NCBI GenBank assembly: GCA_038373865.1
Contig: JAXGGA010005183.1
Span: 16,519 to 80,518, forward strand
DNA from: Uloborus plumipes
Lineage: Eukaryota > Arthropoda > Arachnida > Araneae > Uloboridae
DNA length: 64,000 nucleotides
Direction: 5' to 3'
Positions 1-10,806 of the stretch are shown here, piece after piece. The translations under genes and the position numbers were made by a program. The notes beneath the pieces were generated by a model that was given only the letters and a program-made list of their open reading frames with translations, was not told the origin of the DNA and did not search any database. Positions within the stretch are counted from its first letter, which is position 1; every line of letters starts with the position of its first letter.

Positions 1-10
1 CATGTATAAT

Positions 11-330
11 GGAGGCAAGACACTAGATTGTAGTCCTCATCAAAAAACCTGGGCATATAGCCCCAAACTGGGGCCTCGACGGCGCAGTGGGTCTGCCCGT
101 CAGTTTGAAATCTCAAGAAGCGCGGGTTCGATTCCCGCCTTTGCCCTAGGTGTAATTTCCTTCACTGTGCTGTAAATTCTTTCCTTCAATAAAATCTGTA
201 TTGTACTATCTGTGGAGGCAAGGCGCATAGTACGCAGTCCTCATAAGTGTCGAAGTTTATTGACTTCTTGAATAGAAATAGAATAGAAATGCTTATCCGG
301 AGGCAAGGAGCCAGGTACGCAGTCCTCTAT
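11..330 (+). repeat. Three spaced copies of a GGAGGCAAG...CAGTCCTC motif
   Basis: A motif starting GGAGGCAAG and ending GTCCTC about 30 bases later occurs at 11, 214 and 299. In each copy the ends GGAGG and CCTC can pair as a short hairpin. The tRNA-like sequence at 70-146 lies between the first and second copies. The unit is probably part of a SINE tail or a local repeat; I do not recognise it. Confidence 0.5.
70..146 (+). repeat. tRNA-Met-like SINE head or tRNA pseudogene
   Basis: The stretch GCCTCGACGGCGCAGTGGGT is close to the 5' half of elongator tRNA-Met and contains an A-box-like GGCGCAGTGG. GGTTCGATTCC is a good B box inside a 5-bp T stem (GCGGG/CCCGC). The acceptor and anticodon stems pair poorly and the anticodon region is altered, so a functional tRNA is unlikely. 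AATAAA follows at about 189. A tRNA-derived SINE head is the best reading. Confidence 0.6.
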
Positions 331-509
331 GTATGTGAAACTGATTAGCTTCTAAATAAGGAATACAAGTATTGCAATTTCGTAATGCTTTAGTGCCTTC
401 AAAGTTAAGACAGTTTTGAACACATATAAGAAGGTTTTGTTCCACTTAATGTATTGCAAATAGAAAAACTAATTTATTTTGTACTTCTTAGTTTCTTCTG
501 TATCTAAAA

Positions 510-725
510 AGAGCTGTCCACAAATGATATCATACTCTGAGCAGCGAGGGAGGGAGGGGGCATGAAATAGTGACAGCTTGTGACAAGGGGGAGTTAATAA
601 CAACAAGTATGATATCACAATTTTTTTTAATGAGAATATGTTTGTGAAAAATAGTGTGACAATTAGCAGGGGGAGGGAGGAGGTAAAGAAAAGCGCGACC
701 CTTTATGACAAAGGGACAGCCCCAA
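510..725. repeat. Interspersed repeat with purine-rich blocks, related to 9063-9290
   Basis: Words such as GTGACAAGGGGGAG, TATCACAATTT and GACAAAGGGACAG recur in the opposite orientation at 9063-9290 (CTTTGTCACAAAGTATCAC, CCTTTATCACAAAATGTC). The two are diverged copies of one interspersed family. No termini or coding capacity are visible. Confidence 0.45.
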
Positions 726-879
726 AGTATTGTATTCGCGAAAATATTTGAGTTTTGTATTTTGAAAGATTTTCTCCTTTCAAGCTCCACTGAAGGCTGG
801 AGGGCCTCTGTGACCGAGTAATGTAAGTGACTTGGTTCAGTTCGACAACCGCCATCGCCAGTTTCTCCCTCTTATTATT

Positions 880-987
880 CCCAAGTAGCACACTTCGTTT
901 TTTAAAGGTTGTAAAATGGTTATTAACGTTGTAATAACCGCTTAAAAACATTTATAAAACGTTTAAAGGTTATTTGTGCTACCTGGG
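880..987. mobile_element. Short MITE with CCCA(A/G)GTAGCACA inverted ends
   Basis: The left end CCCAAGTAGCACA and the right end TGTGCTACCTGGG are inverted repeats with one mismatch. They bound a 108-bp element flanked on both sides by TTATT. There is no coding capacity. This is a small non-autonomous DNA element of unassigned superfamily. Confidence 0.7.
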
Positions 988-1049
988 TTATTACAGGCAT
1001 TTTACCGCGCTCAACTGTGAATTCTACGTGGCACAGATAGCGCAAGTTC

Positions 1050-1187
1050 TCAGATCACAAAGCGTAGAAAATTACTCTTAGGACACCGGTACGAATCGAA
1101 ATCACAACTTCTTTGCAGCGCGTAGGCAGCTGTCAGAGCTCGTGCTTTCCTCCACTCGGCCTCGGAGGCCTCAACTTCTTTTTCTTG
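1050..1187 (-). CDS. Candidate terminal exon, unrecognised protein
   Basis: Read on the minus strand, a polypyrimidine-poor acceptor (TTTTACAACAG) precedes 45 codons and a TGA stop. The peptide begins QEKEVEASEAEWRKARALTA and continues through AYALQRSCDFDSYR. Its charged, alanine-rich helical composition and higher GC than the surroundings look like real coding sequence. No upstream exon could be joined inside the window, since a minus-strand donor would have to lie above 1187, and no family was recognised. A chance open frame or a repeat-derived exon remains possible. Confidence 0.3.
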   Translation of the reverse strand, partial: QEKEVEASEAEWRKARALTAAYALQRSCDFDSYRCPKSNFLRFVI

Positions 1188-1434
1188 CTGTTGTAAAATT
1201 TAAATTCTTGCGTGTCTGTATTGTACTGATTGCCATGGCCTCCACGTTCGGGAGATTACCGTACTACAGGAAGAGAGCCCGAATAGAGAACAGCCCGGTG
1301 ATTAGTTAGATTAAAACTTATTTTTTCATATATATTTCAAAGCTTGATAAAACTGGAAGAGGGTCCAAGATGTTATTTAAAAAGGGTGCCTTGTTATTTC
1401 ATGTGTGGTTCATTCTCTCTGCATAATTGAGTTG

Positions 1435-1680
1435 TCTCCTGTTTGGTAAGGTGTTGAACTCGTAATAGGAGAATCATGGGATCGATGCCTGCCATTCGAA
1501 GATCCCCCATGTACGCTAATGATGACTAGGACATGTTAAATATGTTGTGTTCACGAATTCCTCCCAGCTCCCACTCCAGACACACTAACTTTGAGGGTGT
1601 TGGAGCAGAAAAAGCTCGTCTTCTGATCTGTTGTTAGATCTAAAAACAGAGTTTTCCTCAGGGTCCCATACAACCGGTTA
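1435..1680 (+). repeat. tRNA-derived SINE (tRNA-Thr-like head)
   Basis: The order A-box-like TTTGGTAAGGTG, anticodon-loop-like CTCGTAA and B-box-like GGGATCGATGCC within about 60 bases is the layout of a tRNA-derived SINE head. A loop reading CTCGTAA would put CGT (Thr) at the anticodon. A tRNA-unrelated body follows to about 1680. No target duplication was found. Confidence 0.6.
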
Positions 1681-1689
1681 AACTACATG

Positions 1690-3950
1690 TACTGTTAGGT
1701 GCAAGGAGCTCTGGAGTGTAGTGTAGTATCAAACAATAATTTTTCCCACGTATAATTTATTGTTCTACCTCTAGTGTTGTAATTTTATAGATTATTTATT
1801 GTAGTGCTTGCATTATTCTTTCAATGTAAAATAATAATAAAAATCGATTACTAAAAAAAAAAAAATAGTACATTTTTATAAAACAGGATCTTGTAATGTA
1901 ACTACTTGTGCAATCCTGTGTGTGTGTGTGAGTGAGTATTCTATTTTACTAAGAAAACGGCAACGTAAATTTTTATTTTTTAAGAATTATAAAAAAACAA
2001 GTTTATTGTTACATTAAGTCAGAAAAATTATCAAACTCATAGTTTTATTTGTGATTTATAGTTTAATATTTCGTAATAAATTTTTGTCTCAAAAATATTC
2101 TTCCGTCACACACAATTTTTAATTTTTTTTCAATTAATTTTTTTTGGCATCAAGAGGTTAACAACATTAGATAATACTTATTTTTAAAAGCAAAACTATA
2201 TTTTCTCTGTCCTAGTGCCAATTTGGGTGAGACAAATTTTATAATTGTTGCCATAAACAAAAATGAATAAAAATTTTAAAAAATTCTTTCTCACCTTTGT
2301 CTTAGGGGACAAATCTTAGAGCAGATATACTAATAAAACTTTATTTTTTCTTAATGGGACAAATCGATAGAGCGAGAAGCGAAAATTAACTTAAAAATGG
2401 TCCTTCATAAAGAAAAGAAGAATTATTGGAAATCGTCGTTTAAAATAATTGAGCTGCATAGTTCAATAGCAATTTAAGAGAAACATTTTCCACAATATAT
2501 TGTACATCAAGGTTAGAAAGGTGCTTGCAGTTCAGTGATTTTAGAACACTTTCCTGCTTCTTATTGTCTTCTGCATTCAATGATTCTTTGATTACATGTT
2601 TTACTAGTTTTTATAAATTGTTTTTTGATTACAGCTTTGCAACCGACAGATATTTCTTTTCCTTAAAGCACAATTTTCTTTCTTTCTTTTTTTTTTTTTT
2701 TTTTAAGTTTAGTAAGTACTTAAGAAATTTTAAAACTACGAGTTTCTTTTTTCTTTTTCAAGATTTTTAGTTTAAATTAGTTTGTTTCCTTAATAGTCTA
2801 TTTCTATATTTAATCAATTTAATTTATTTAAGCATAAACTGAAAAATGTTATTCATAAATTTTCGTTTTTGTTAAAATTTATCTGCTTTTTTATAAAGAG
2901 AGAGGGGGAAAAAAGCAAAGTTAGTCCTTTTTTAAGCAAAAAGTCTTAGTGGTCCATTAAAAAAAACTATTTTTATGTGTGTGTGTATTTCCTTCTTAAA
3001 CATTTCAACCTTCAAAACGGAGCACCAGAAAACTTCATTTCTGAAAATCGTTTTACGTTGAAAACAAAAAAGTCTAGCATCTAGCTCCTGGCATTCATTT
3101 GAATTTCGACCTACTGAATTCAAGTTATGTTTTTAGCAATCAGCAATTGTTATAGAATCCTGCACATTTAGTTTCTTCTATCTAAAAATAGAATGGAATG
3201 GAAATGGATAAGAAATTAGCACCCGTCATATTATGGCTGGGGATTTTCTATGCTACATTACAAGTGGAATATGCATAAAAAATGGTATAGGATGTGTGGT
3301 GACAGAAATATCGCTCTAAAGGACAATTTTTTTCCGTACACACATTACTAAGATCATATTTACAGTGTTTACCGCTGTGATATTTTTATTTATTATTAAT
3401 CTTAAATGTCGGAAATTAGTACTCTGGAAATTTTGTACTTAGACGAGGTTTGCTTTGGATTTTTAGGTTCAACAAAACAAGTGTTTTTCATGGAAAAACG
3501 TAATTTTACATTCTCTTTCCCGTATTTTTAACGTTCGGGTAATGTATCGTAAAATATGCTTGAGTTCAGTCTTGAATGCCATTTGGCAACATACCCAATT
3601 TAGTCTTATCCAAAATACTATTCGAACAATTTAAAACTTTGTAGAATAGCCAAGAAAATACTCACTGCAGTTGTTCTATTTGACTAATTTCAAGCGTACT
3701 AATCTGAAAAAAGACAACAATAGCTTTCCCTTTTCGGCATTCGCAAATAAAGGTCCTTTTTAAAAAAAAAAAAAAATAGTGATCTCGAAACTGTCTATTT
3801 CTTTTTATTCTATGACGAATCGAGTTTTGCCACTACTCAAATAGGAAGGCATTTTAACAATTTTCATCAATGTTTTGGGTTGTAGGACGACATAAGAAAA
3901 AAACACCGATATTAAAAAATACAACATCGATGAAATTAATATATCTACCA
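1690..3950. other. AT-rich spacer, nothing supportable
   Basis: The stretch consists of homopolymer runs, a short (TG)n at about 1920 and open frames made of low-complexity Phe, Lys and Asn codons. I see no exon with plausible splice sites and no terminal repeats. Confidence 0.4.
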
Positions 3951-3978
3951 AAAACATATGAAGGGATTTTTTTACATA

Positions 3979-5246
3979 TGAAGGGTGTAGATGCAAAACC
4001 CACATTCCCCATTTTTTTGAGGTATTGAGTTGTGCATATCACCGTGTTCGTATTGTAAAGGAGAATCGAACTATAATATTTTTTTGGACAAAAACTAATA
4101 CTTTACTGCATGAAAAATATTGAAAATCACGTTTTGAATCAAGGCACATCATCCAACATCTGGTCTGGAGCAAAATTTACATTCTCCAGTCCAACCAATC
4201 ACAGAGCGCGTACTGAGAGCATCATAAGATTGACATCAACTTCTGTTTTCAAACACTCGAAAAAAGAAATCATTTTCCAACCAGAGAAGAGTACACTAAC
4301 ATTATTAGTGAACATGCCAAAGTAGTAAAAGTTGTTGAAGATTGCCAAGTCTATGACTGGAAAATATTTTTTTTTTTTCAAAAAACCGGTAGAATTTCAA
4401 TTCCATCTTTTGTCGTGAAAGAGGACAGTCATAAGCAGAACTAAAAACAGAATAATGTTCTCGTTAAAGGAGAATACACATACAGATCAGTAGCTAAGCC
4501 CGTATCAAAACCAGGGAAGCTGGTTATCAGTATGAAAGCATTTGTGATACCTCCAACAAACTGTCAAACAAGTTAAAAAGGTGGACTTCGACAGCTTGTT
4601 GAGAAACAATGAGGAATTGTTGTTTTACAAAAACATCATAAATGGGAATATCAACATTGAAGAAGACTGTCCAGACGAGCCAACTTAGCAGCCAATCGAA
4701 GAAGTCAACCCGTAAATGTTTATTTCATCGTTGTTTTGAAAATCAAATCTGATTTTGGAAAAAAAAAAAAAAAAAACAGTTTGATGTTAAGGCACTTAGT
4801 TTTTTTTTTAAATTTTTGCACGCCCACCTACATTATTATTGCTTAATTTAAACAAACTGTCATAATATTTGTAAAATGTTTTTGATAAAATATTTTTAGC
4901 TAAGTGAAAAAACTACAAGATTTATTTTTCTTGTGTGGTTCTAGTTGTTCTTTAAAAATTCAAAGAGTTTTGGTTCGAAACTTACATTACCCAGTTTAAT
5001 TAGATGCAAAACTCACAATTGACCAGGCTTTGAATCAAAACCAACATTGTTCAAATTTTGAAGCTAAATTATAATAAAACTGTCATTGAAATAAGGTTCT
5101 AAGTGTGTTTAAGCAGCTTGTTTTAATACCTAATAACTAAAAAAAAATTCAAAATCTTTTACGATTGTTATGAATGTGAACTTTTTTTGCAATTTCTCAA
5201 AAGTTAGCAAAAGTGGACGATGTGAGTTTTGTGTCTACACCCCTCA
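3979..5246. mobile_element. 1.27-kb TIR DNA transposon with decayed internal coding sequence
   Basis: The left end TGAAGGGTGTAGATGCAAAA and the right end, whose complement starts TGAGGGGTGTAGACACAAAA, form terminal inverted repeats. TA lies directly outside both (3977-3978 and 5247-5248), as for Tc1/mariner-like insertions. The interior holds an open frame at 4110-4325 and, further on, a short acidic tail ending DCPDEPT at about 4687, in frames broken by stops. The encoded protein was not recognised, so the superfamily rests on the TA duplication alone. Confidence 0.65.
4110..4690 (+). pseudogene. Decayed ORF inside the TIR element, family unknown
   Basis: A 71-codon frame beginning MKNIENHVLNQGTSS is followed, after stops and frame changes, by an acidic stretch with VDFDSLLRNNEELLFYKN and a stop near 4687. 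Position inside the terminal repeats suggests remains of the transposon protein. No catalytic motif could be picked out. Confidence 0.3.
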
Positions 5247-5389
5247 TACACACAATTAGACACACAAATTAGAAGTATGGTAACCCCTCGTTACATAGCT
5301 CAATTGCGCTTTTCGTGTTTTTCCTTTTTCTCTCAAAAAACATCGACCGTAAGACAACAGTGTTAATTTTTGAAAAATTTTCCTACACT

Positions 5390-5681
5390 GCAAAAAAGGA
5401 ACTTTTGTTTTTACAGAATAATACTGCAAAAAAGGAACTGTTGTTTTTGCAGTATAATACTGACAGCTGAGGTTCCAATTTAAAACTGTAAAGTGCACAG
5501 TAATAAACTAAAACTAGCAATTTTACAGTTTCTTACTGTAACGTTAGCAATTTTACAGTTTATTGTCATAAAATTTAGCTGCATTATACTTCAAAAACAA
5601 AAGGTATAATACTGGCAGTAGAAGTTTCAGTTTAAAACTGTAAAATGCACGGTAATAAACTAAAATTAGCAGTTTTACAGT
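5390..5681. repeat. Two tandem units of about 150 bp
   Basis: The block at 5452-5530 (TATAATACTGACAG ... AATTTTACAG) recurs at 5602-5680 with scattered substitutions, an offset of 150 bases. TTTAAAACTGTAAA and AATAAACTAAAA are conserved in both. Short GCAAAAAAGGAACT repeats precede them. This is a small tandem array or a repeated arm of a palindromic MITE. Confidence 0.6.
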
Positions 5682-5689
5682 CAAATTTT

Positions 5690-6081
5690 AGTTTCAATCA
5701 TTTTAATTCCTCCAGATTCCAGTGTAGAAAAGAAAATAATTTCTTGAAAATGTACTTTTGTTTTTTGAAAAGTACGTCGATGATCTTAGGAAAATGTTAC
5801 CCTTCAAATGCTTATCAGTTCGCTTTGTGAAATAAAAAAATAAAGCTATTTTATTCACTTATTAATATTCTTAGTTTAAATGTGATTGGCTATAATTTGC
5901 TATACTGCGGACATTTTACTTCATATTAAAGTTAGGTACTTATATTTTTAATAATATCGATGTTCACTTGCGCCAACTTAAGTTTTTTTTGGAGGGGTGG
6001 GGGAGAAAGGGGGGGGGAGATTGGTGTCAGACAGCGTCTTGAAGGGGGCGATGAGTTCAAAAAGGTTGGGGAGCACTGCTG
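5690..6081. mobile_element. Right part of a hAT-like non-autonomous element
   Basis: The first 145 bases match 63054-63201 closely, sharing AAAAGTACGTCGATGATCTT and the TTACCCTTCAAATGCTTAT stretch. The far end GGTTGGGGAGCACTGCTG has the form of a hAT terminus (complement CAGCAGTGCTCCCCAACC). The 63-kb copy keeps the opposite end, CAGTGGTTCCCAA at 62722. The two partial copies together describe one family of about 0.7 kb. Confidence 0.5.
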
Positions 6082-6189
6082 TAAACCCTACCTAAATTAA
6101 ACTATGATTTTGAAAATTATTTTTCTTATGATTTGAGCAAGTCAAAGAACACATTTTAAAGTGTTTTTGAAAAACAATGCATTTTAGGG

Positions 6190-6640
6190 TTAAAATTCCG
6201 TCCTTTCCCGGATGACAAGAAAAAGAGATTAACAATAACAATGACATAATAATGTCTTAGCGCATTGTTATTATTTAGCTCTACTAACACGCGATGATAG
6301 GAACCATAATTCATACTTTGAACTTCGAATGCAGAAAAGTAAGCATCTGAAACATCATCATAAAAGCAATTTATTTTACTTTCCTCGCTAATATGAACTT
6401 GTAAAGGAAATTATTTTAAGTAGTCGATTAGGGGGAAAGCTGAGACATGCAAACACTTGTCATTTTATTTACACATGTTTCTTTTTTTTTTTTAAGTTGC
6501 TTACCTTGAGTTTCTTCAAAGAAATACATTTGTGCTGTATGAAGTTCGGTTGGTCACTCCATAAACTGCTACCGAAGTAAATACTACGTAGTTAGTCCCA
6601 AATAAAATATCAGTACACTAAAGCGAAACTTAACTTGATG
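6190..6640 (+). promoter_or_regulatory. Promoter and non-coding first exon, CRAL-TRIO paralog 1
   Basis: This block matches 24150-24578 over its length, sharing AGATTAACAATAAC, AAAAGCAATTTA, GACATGCAAACACTTGT and CCTTGAGT. It ends at a 5' splice site (6641 GTAAGT); the partner ends at 24578 followed by GTACGT. Each block precedes a paralogous coding gene in the same orientation, 7 and 10 kb upstream. Each gene also has an acceptor about 60 bases before its ATG (13606 and 34571) to receive a leader exon. The transcription start cannot be placed. I infer a promoter plus untranslated exon from conservation and splice signals only. Confidence 0.6.
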
Positions 6641-6649
6641 GTAAGTTTT

Positions 6650-8500
6650 TTTCTTTTTTTTTTAATTTCGGAATTTGTATTTGATTTTTCTTGACTTTCA
6701 AGCTACATGAAGTTGGGTTCTTATTGGTATTGCTATAATAATAATACTATTTGTTTAATTTTTATCACTTTGTTTTACATTTCTATATATTTTTATTTAA
6801 AAGCATATAATTTTGCGAAGCTATTTTAAGAGAAATATTATACAGTAAATATAGTACTCTCTTGATTTCTGTTAACTTTGCCAAAGAGAATTTATCTAGT
6901 CCATTGACAATAACATTTAATCCAACGAATGGTATTTTTCTTTTTTTTTTTCTTTCCTTTTTTATACAATCAAAACTGCTTATTGCTTTTTAATCCTCCT
7001 TGGCCTCTATTCGTTTTGCGATGGATTATTGAAGAGTTATATAAAATAAGAAAGTATAAATCAGCAAACCTATGTAAGTCAGTATGCTATTTTCGCACGA
7101 AAGGTTTAGAATTTCAGATTATATCAGGTATAAAAAATCGGAATTTCTTAAGAATCTCATTTACTCCTATCTCATTTTTACAGGACTGTAATTAGCGCGG
7201 ACATTAACTAAAAGAGCAATTCACATTATGTAGTAAATTCGATGGTGAAAGTATGCTTTTATATTTCAAGTTTTGATACCAATCGAGTCAGCACACTTTT
7301 ATGCGTAAGATGGAATTTCTTTGGAGCTTCTAAGCTTGAATAAAGCTTATAGGTATTTTACCTCAAATTCGGAAGGCTTTTTTCTTGTAAAATCATTAAG
7401 TACTTCTTTTCCTCTGTCTGTTGTTAGCGCTAGACATTTTTTCCCGCAAGTAACTATGGAACAGTATTTTATTTTGGTACTTTATTTATTTATTTATTTT
7501 ATTTTTTGGACATTCTTGCATTTTTACAACGGTTTTTTAACTCACACATTTAAGGGAGCTTATCGCCATTATATACATGTAAAATGAAAACTTTTATTTC
7601 AAGTTTCCTTAATTGAAATCTCTACAAATTTATTAATTAAGTTCATTTTTTTACTTAATTTTTTTTTTCAAGTTTTTGAAGTGAGACTGCTCAAAAATCC
7701 CATGTTTTAAAAATAATAAAAATAGCTAACATGAACTGCTTTCTAATCTTCGCTGGTAGAAATCCATAACATCGCGTGTTGTTGTTGAGAAACACATTTA
7801 AGGGAGCTTATCGCCATTATATACATGTAAAATGAAGACTTTTATTTCAAGTTTCCTTAACTGAAATCTTATTATTCCCAGATAATTGAAATGATAGTGA
7901 ACTGCATCAATAATAGTTGAAATCGTCCCCCTCCCTGTTTTGCAGTACATTATTTTATTTAATTTTCTGAAATGTTAGCTGATGTATGGAATATTAATTT
8001 AAATCTATAAAATCTGTGGATGATGGAGAAAAACCTGTTTACATATTTGAATTCAGAGCATCATTTTACGCTAAGATCAGGTATTTTCTTCCTTCTAACA
8101 GTTTTTTTTTTTTTTTTTTTTGACCAGTGTTATTTTTATATTGAAAAGAAGTTGATGTTCAGAAAAAAAATTCAATTCTAATCTATAACAAAATTATAAA
8201 TAGTCTCTCATTTGTCTTTAAAATTCAGAAAATTTCTCTAGTTTGTGTAAAAGCAAACTGTGATCAAGAAAACTGTTTGTTAATTTATTAGAAAAAGATA
8301 AAAACAAAATTTCCCATTCAAAAGCTGGACCGAAAAAGTGTTGACAGGTTTAATCAATTCAAGAGTAGCAACGAATTTGGTACGGAGGGAGTATTTAAAT
8401 TTTCGAAAAGTATTTCCCGATGAATCATTTACATACCCGAACGTGCATGTGAAGAAAAAATGAAACTTGATTTGAATTTCATGAATCCCTGGCATGTCGG
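6650..8500. other. Intron 1 of paralog 1, 5' part
   Basis: AT-rich intronic DNA with pyrimidine runs and no exon I can support. It holds the direct repeat listed separately. A short stretch just after the splice site is weakly similar to intron 1 of paralog 2. Confidence 0.45.
7544..7869 (+). repeat. 78-bp direct repeat, two copies
   Basis: The segment at 7544-7621 (ACACATTTAAGGGAGCTTAT through TTGAAATCT) is repeated at 7792-7869 with only a few changes. The offset is 248 bases. This looks like a recent local duplication inside the intron. Confidence 0.75.
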
Positions 8501-8505
8501 AAATA

Positions 8506-8992
8506 CAGTAGTCCCTCGCTTTATCGCTCTTGTCGAGACAAAAAAAAAAGAAAGAAAAAAAAAAAGGCACAACTTATCTAAAAACACGAAATAAAAAATG
8601 ACAAACTAATTGATGAATAAAATAACGAAATGTGCACCTGCAAAAGGAGATAATTTTTTTTATTTACCACGATTTTCTTTAAAAAAAAAAAATTTCCATT
8701 TTTTCGCTTAAAATGAAATTAAAAAAAAAAAAAAATGGTTTAATACGAATTGAAAAATAGTTTAAACTGCAACAAATTAAATGCATGAAAAACCTGCCAG
8801 CTATGTTTTTCGACTTAAAAAGGAAAAATTACTTGTTCTGAGAAATATGCCTCCTTTTTTTTTCTCCTGTGATATCAAATTAAAAGAATCATTTTTAAAA
8901 ACATAAATATATTTTTTTTCGGGAGACAAAGGACAAGCGAGATATATCCGAACGGACGATATAACGGGTCGCAATATAAAGAGTGGTTACTG
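8506..8992. mobile_element. pogo/mariner-type MITE
   Basis: The left end CAGTAGTCCCTCGCTTTATC and the right end, whose complement is CAGTAACCACTCTTTATATT, are diverged inverted repeats. TA flanks both (8504-8505 and 8993-8994). The CAGTA...CCTC terminus is the style of pogo/Tigger-like elements. The interior is AT-rich and non-coding. Confidence 0.65.
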
Positions 8993-9062
8993 TACTATTT
9001 TTGTGAGTTCTTGTGTTATAGCAATTTCACGCATTTGAGCGAATTAAAGTCTTTATTTTTTA

Positions 9063-9290
9063 TATGGGGTTGTCCTGTTCATAAATAGTGCCATACTTTT
9101 TCAGTACTTTGACTTACCCTCCCTTTCCTTTGTCACAAAGTATCACACTTCCTCTTGACTCCTTTTCTCCCCTTGTCACATATTAGCACGACACATTTTG
9201 TTATACAAAATGACTGATGTCACGCTTCTTGTTACCCCCTCCTTCCCCTTTATCACAAAATGTCAGAATTTCTAGAATCCCCTCAGAGGC
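9063..9290. repeat. Second copy of the 510-725 repeat family
   Basis: The stretch has pyrimidine-rich blocks containing TTGTCACAAAGTATCACACT and ATCACAAAATGTC, inverted relative to 510-725. Immediately after, GGCGGATACAAACA at about 9290 resembles the end of the hAT MITE at 52463 (GGGGCGGATACAAG). Confidence 0.4.
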
Positions 9291-9299
9291 GGATACAAA

Positions 9300-10786
9300 C
9301 ATAGTTTTTGAGAGGTGTCCCAAATAGTAGAAAGTGCGTTCGCCCAATATAATTTTTTATTAAAAAAAGTTCTCATGAACCTCCTTTAAAATGTTTTTAA
9401 AGAGCCCTTTAAATAATCTACTTTAAAGTAAAGTAATGTTACGTATAAGTTTACTTCCAATGTGGGCGTAAAATATTTTCAAAAACATTTAAAGCCAATT
9501 CACTATTAAAAGTAGCATAATTTCACCAAAGTGGTACAATGATGTATGGTATTACTTATAAACATTGCCATAATGATTAAAGCAAGAGGTTATTACCAGT
9601 AGAATACTTTTTTCTATTAAAAAAATTAATGAACGAATCGTGATATTATGTAACCATTGAATTCGAAAGTCGCTACTTTTATATATTCTTTTACACTGAC
9701 CACATACTACAGTATTACTCCCATAGCAAACCAAGTAATTTTTATTCAAATGTACTTTTTGTATGTGTGTAAGTTAAAAAGAAGAAAAAAAACTCACGTT
9801 ATGAGGAAATTAAATTAAAACATAGTTAATGGAAAAGTTTGACCACTTTTACCTCTTTTGGAAAAGCCAAGGCCCTCTGCAACCCCCCTAAAAGCTGCTC
9901 GACCCCTCTCCCTCTCAAACTGTGACATCATTTGAGGATAGCTTCACTGAAGCAAGGTGTCCCTACACAAGGTCTCTCCTACCATGCTGTTGTACCAGTT
10001 ACTGATACGATCTGTTTGTCGTAGGATTGGCATAAATGAGACCTATAATAGCAAAAAAAATGTTGTACTTTTTATTGAAATGATGTCTAGGGATACACTG
10101 GCCTAAGGGTGATTCTCCAAAATCCTAACAGTATCATGTCTCTGAAGGACAAAACAAAAAATCATTTTACCTAGAAAGTTTTTTTATTTTTTTATTTGTC
10201 CGAAATACTTTTTTCGAAGTTATCCAATTCAAATTAAAATAATTCTTCATTTATTTTTTCCTACAAAAATTTTTAAATAACCCAAAAGTCACTCTTTTTG
10301 CAAGTCCCAACCTGTTTCTCAAATGTGCTTAAATTATTTTAAAATTTTACACGAATATTTTTTTAACAAGTTTAATTTGTAATACTGGGTTATGCACATT
10401 TAAGAGTGTAAGATAGTATTGTTTTAGTTCATTTTTCTAATTAAATACACAAGGTGCATCATTTTAAAGTTTGTCCCAAGGTTTGCATGTCAGTATCCTG
10501 GCCTAGAAATAAGTTCAATTATTAAAGGCAAAACTTATTAATTTTGAATCTGCAGTACTACAGCAATGTTTTTTCTCATTACTTCTTTGGATTCCTTGGG
10601 TATTTTGTTGATATGATTTGCCTGCTGTTTTCATTACGATTTCGAAGTTCAAAATTGAGGTGTGTAACATTTTTAATGTCAGTATCCTGGACACCATTTC
10701 TGTTTTTAATAAAATAAAAATAATAATTTTACTTGTACTGTGTAATTGAATTAAGAGGTTAGATGAGAAAAATAACATTCTTTCCC
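9300..10786. other. Intronic AT-rich DNA with TGTCAGTATCCTGG words
   Basis: No exon is supportable here. The 14-mer TGTCAGTATCCTGG occurs at 10489 and 10677, and again at 12612 beyond the piggyBac element. This suggests the element landed inside an older repeat that carries this word. Confidence 0.4.
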
Positions 10787-10806
10787 TTAACCCATTAATG
10801 CCTAGC

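Noticed and set aside
70..146. Functional tRNA-Met gene
   Set aside because: The acceptor and anticodon stems do not pair properly and the anticodon region is altered; only the A and B boxes and T stem are good.
1228..1312. Short ORF starting MASTFGRLPYYRKR with a good start context
   Set aside because: It has only about 25 codons before a stop, no donor site inside and no recognisable protein; it overlaps the island of the better-supported minus-strand candidate exon.
2525..2770. 81-codon Phe-rich + strand frame
   Set aside because: It is low-complexity translation of T runs.
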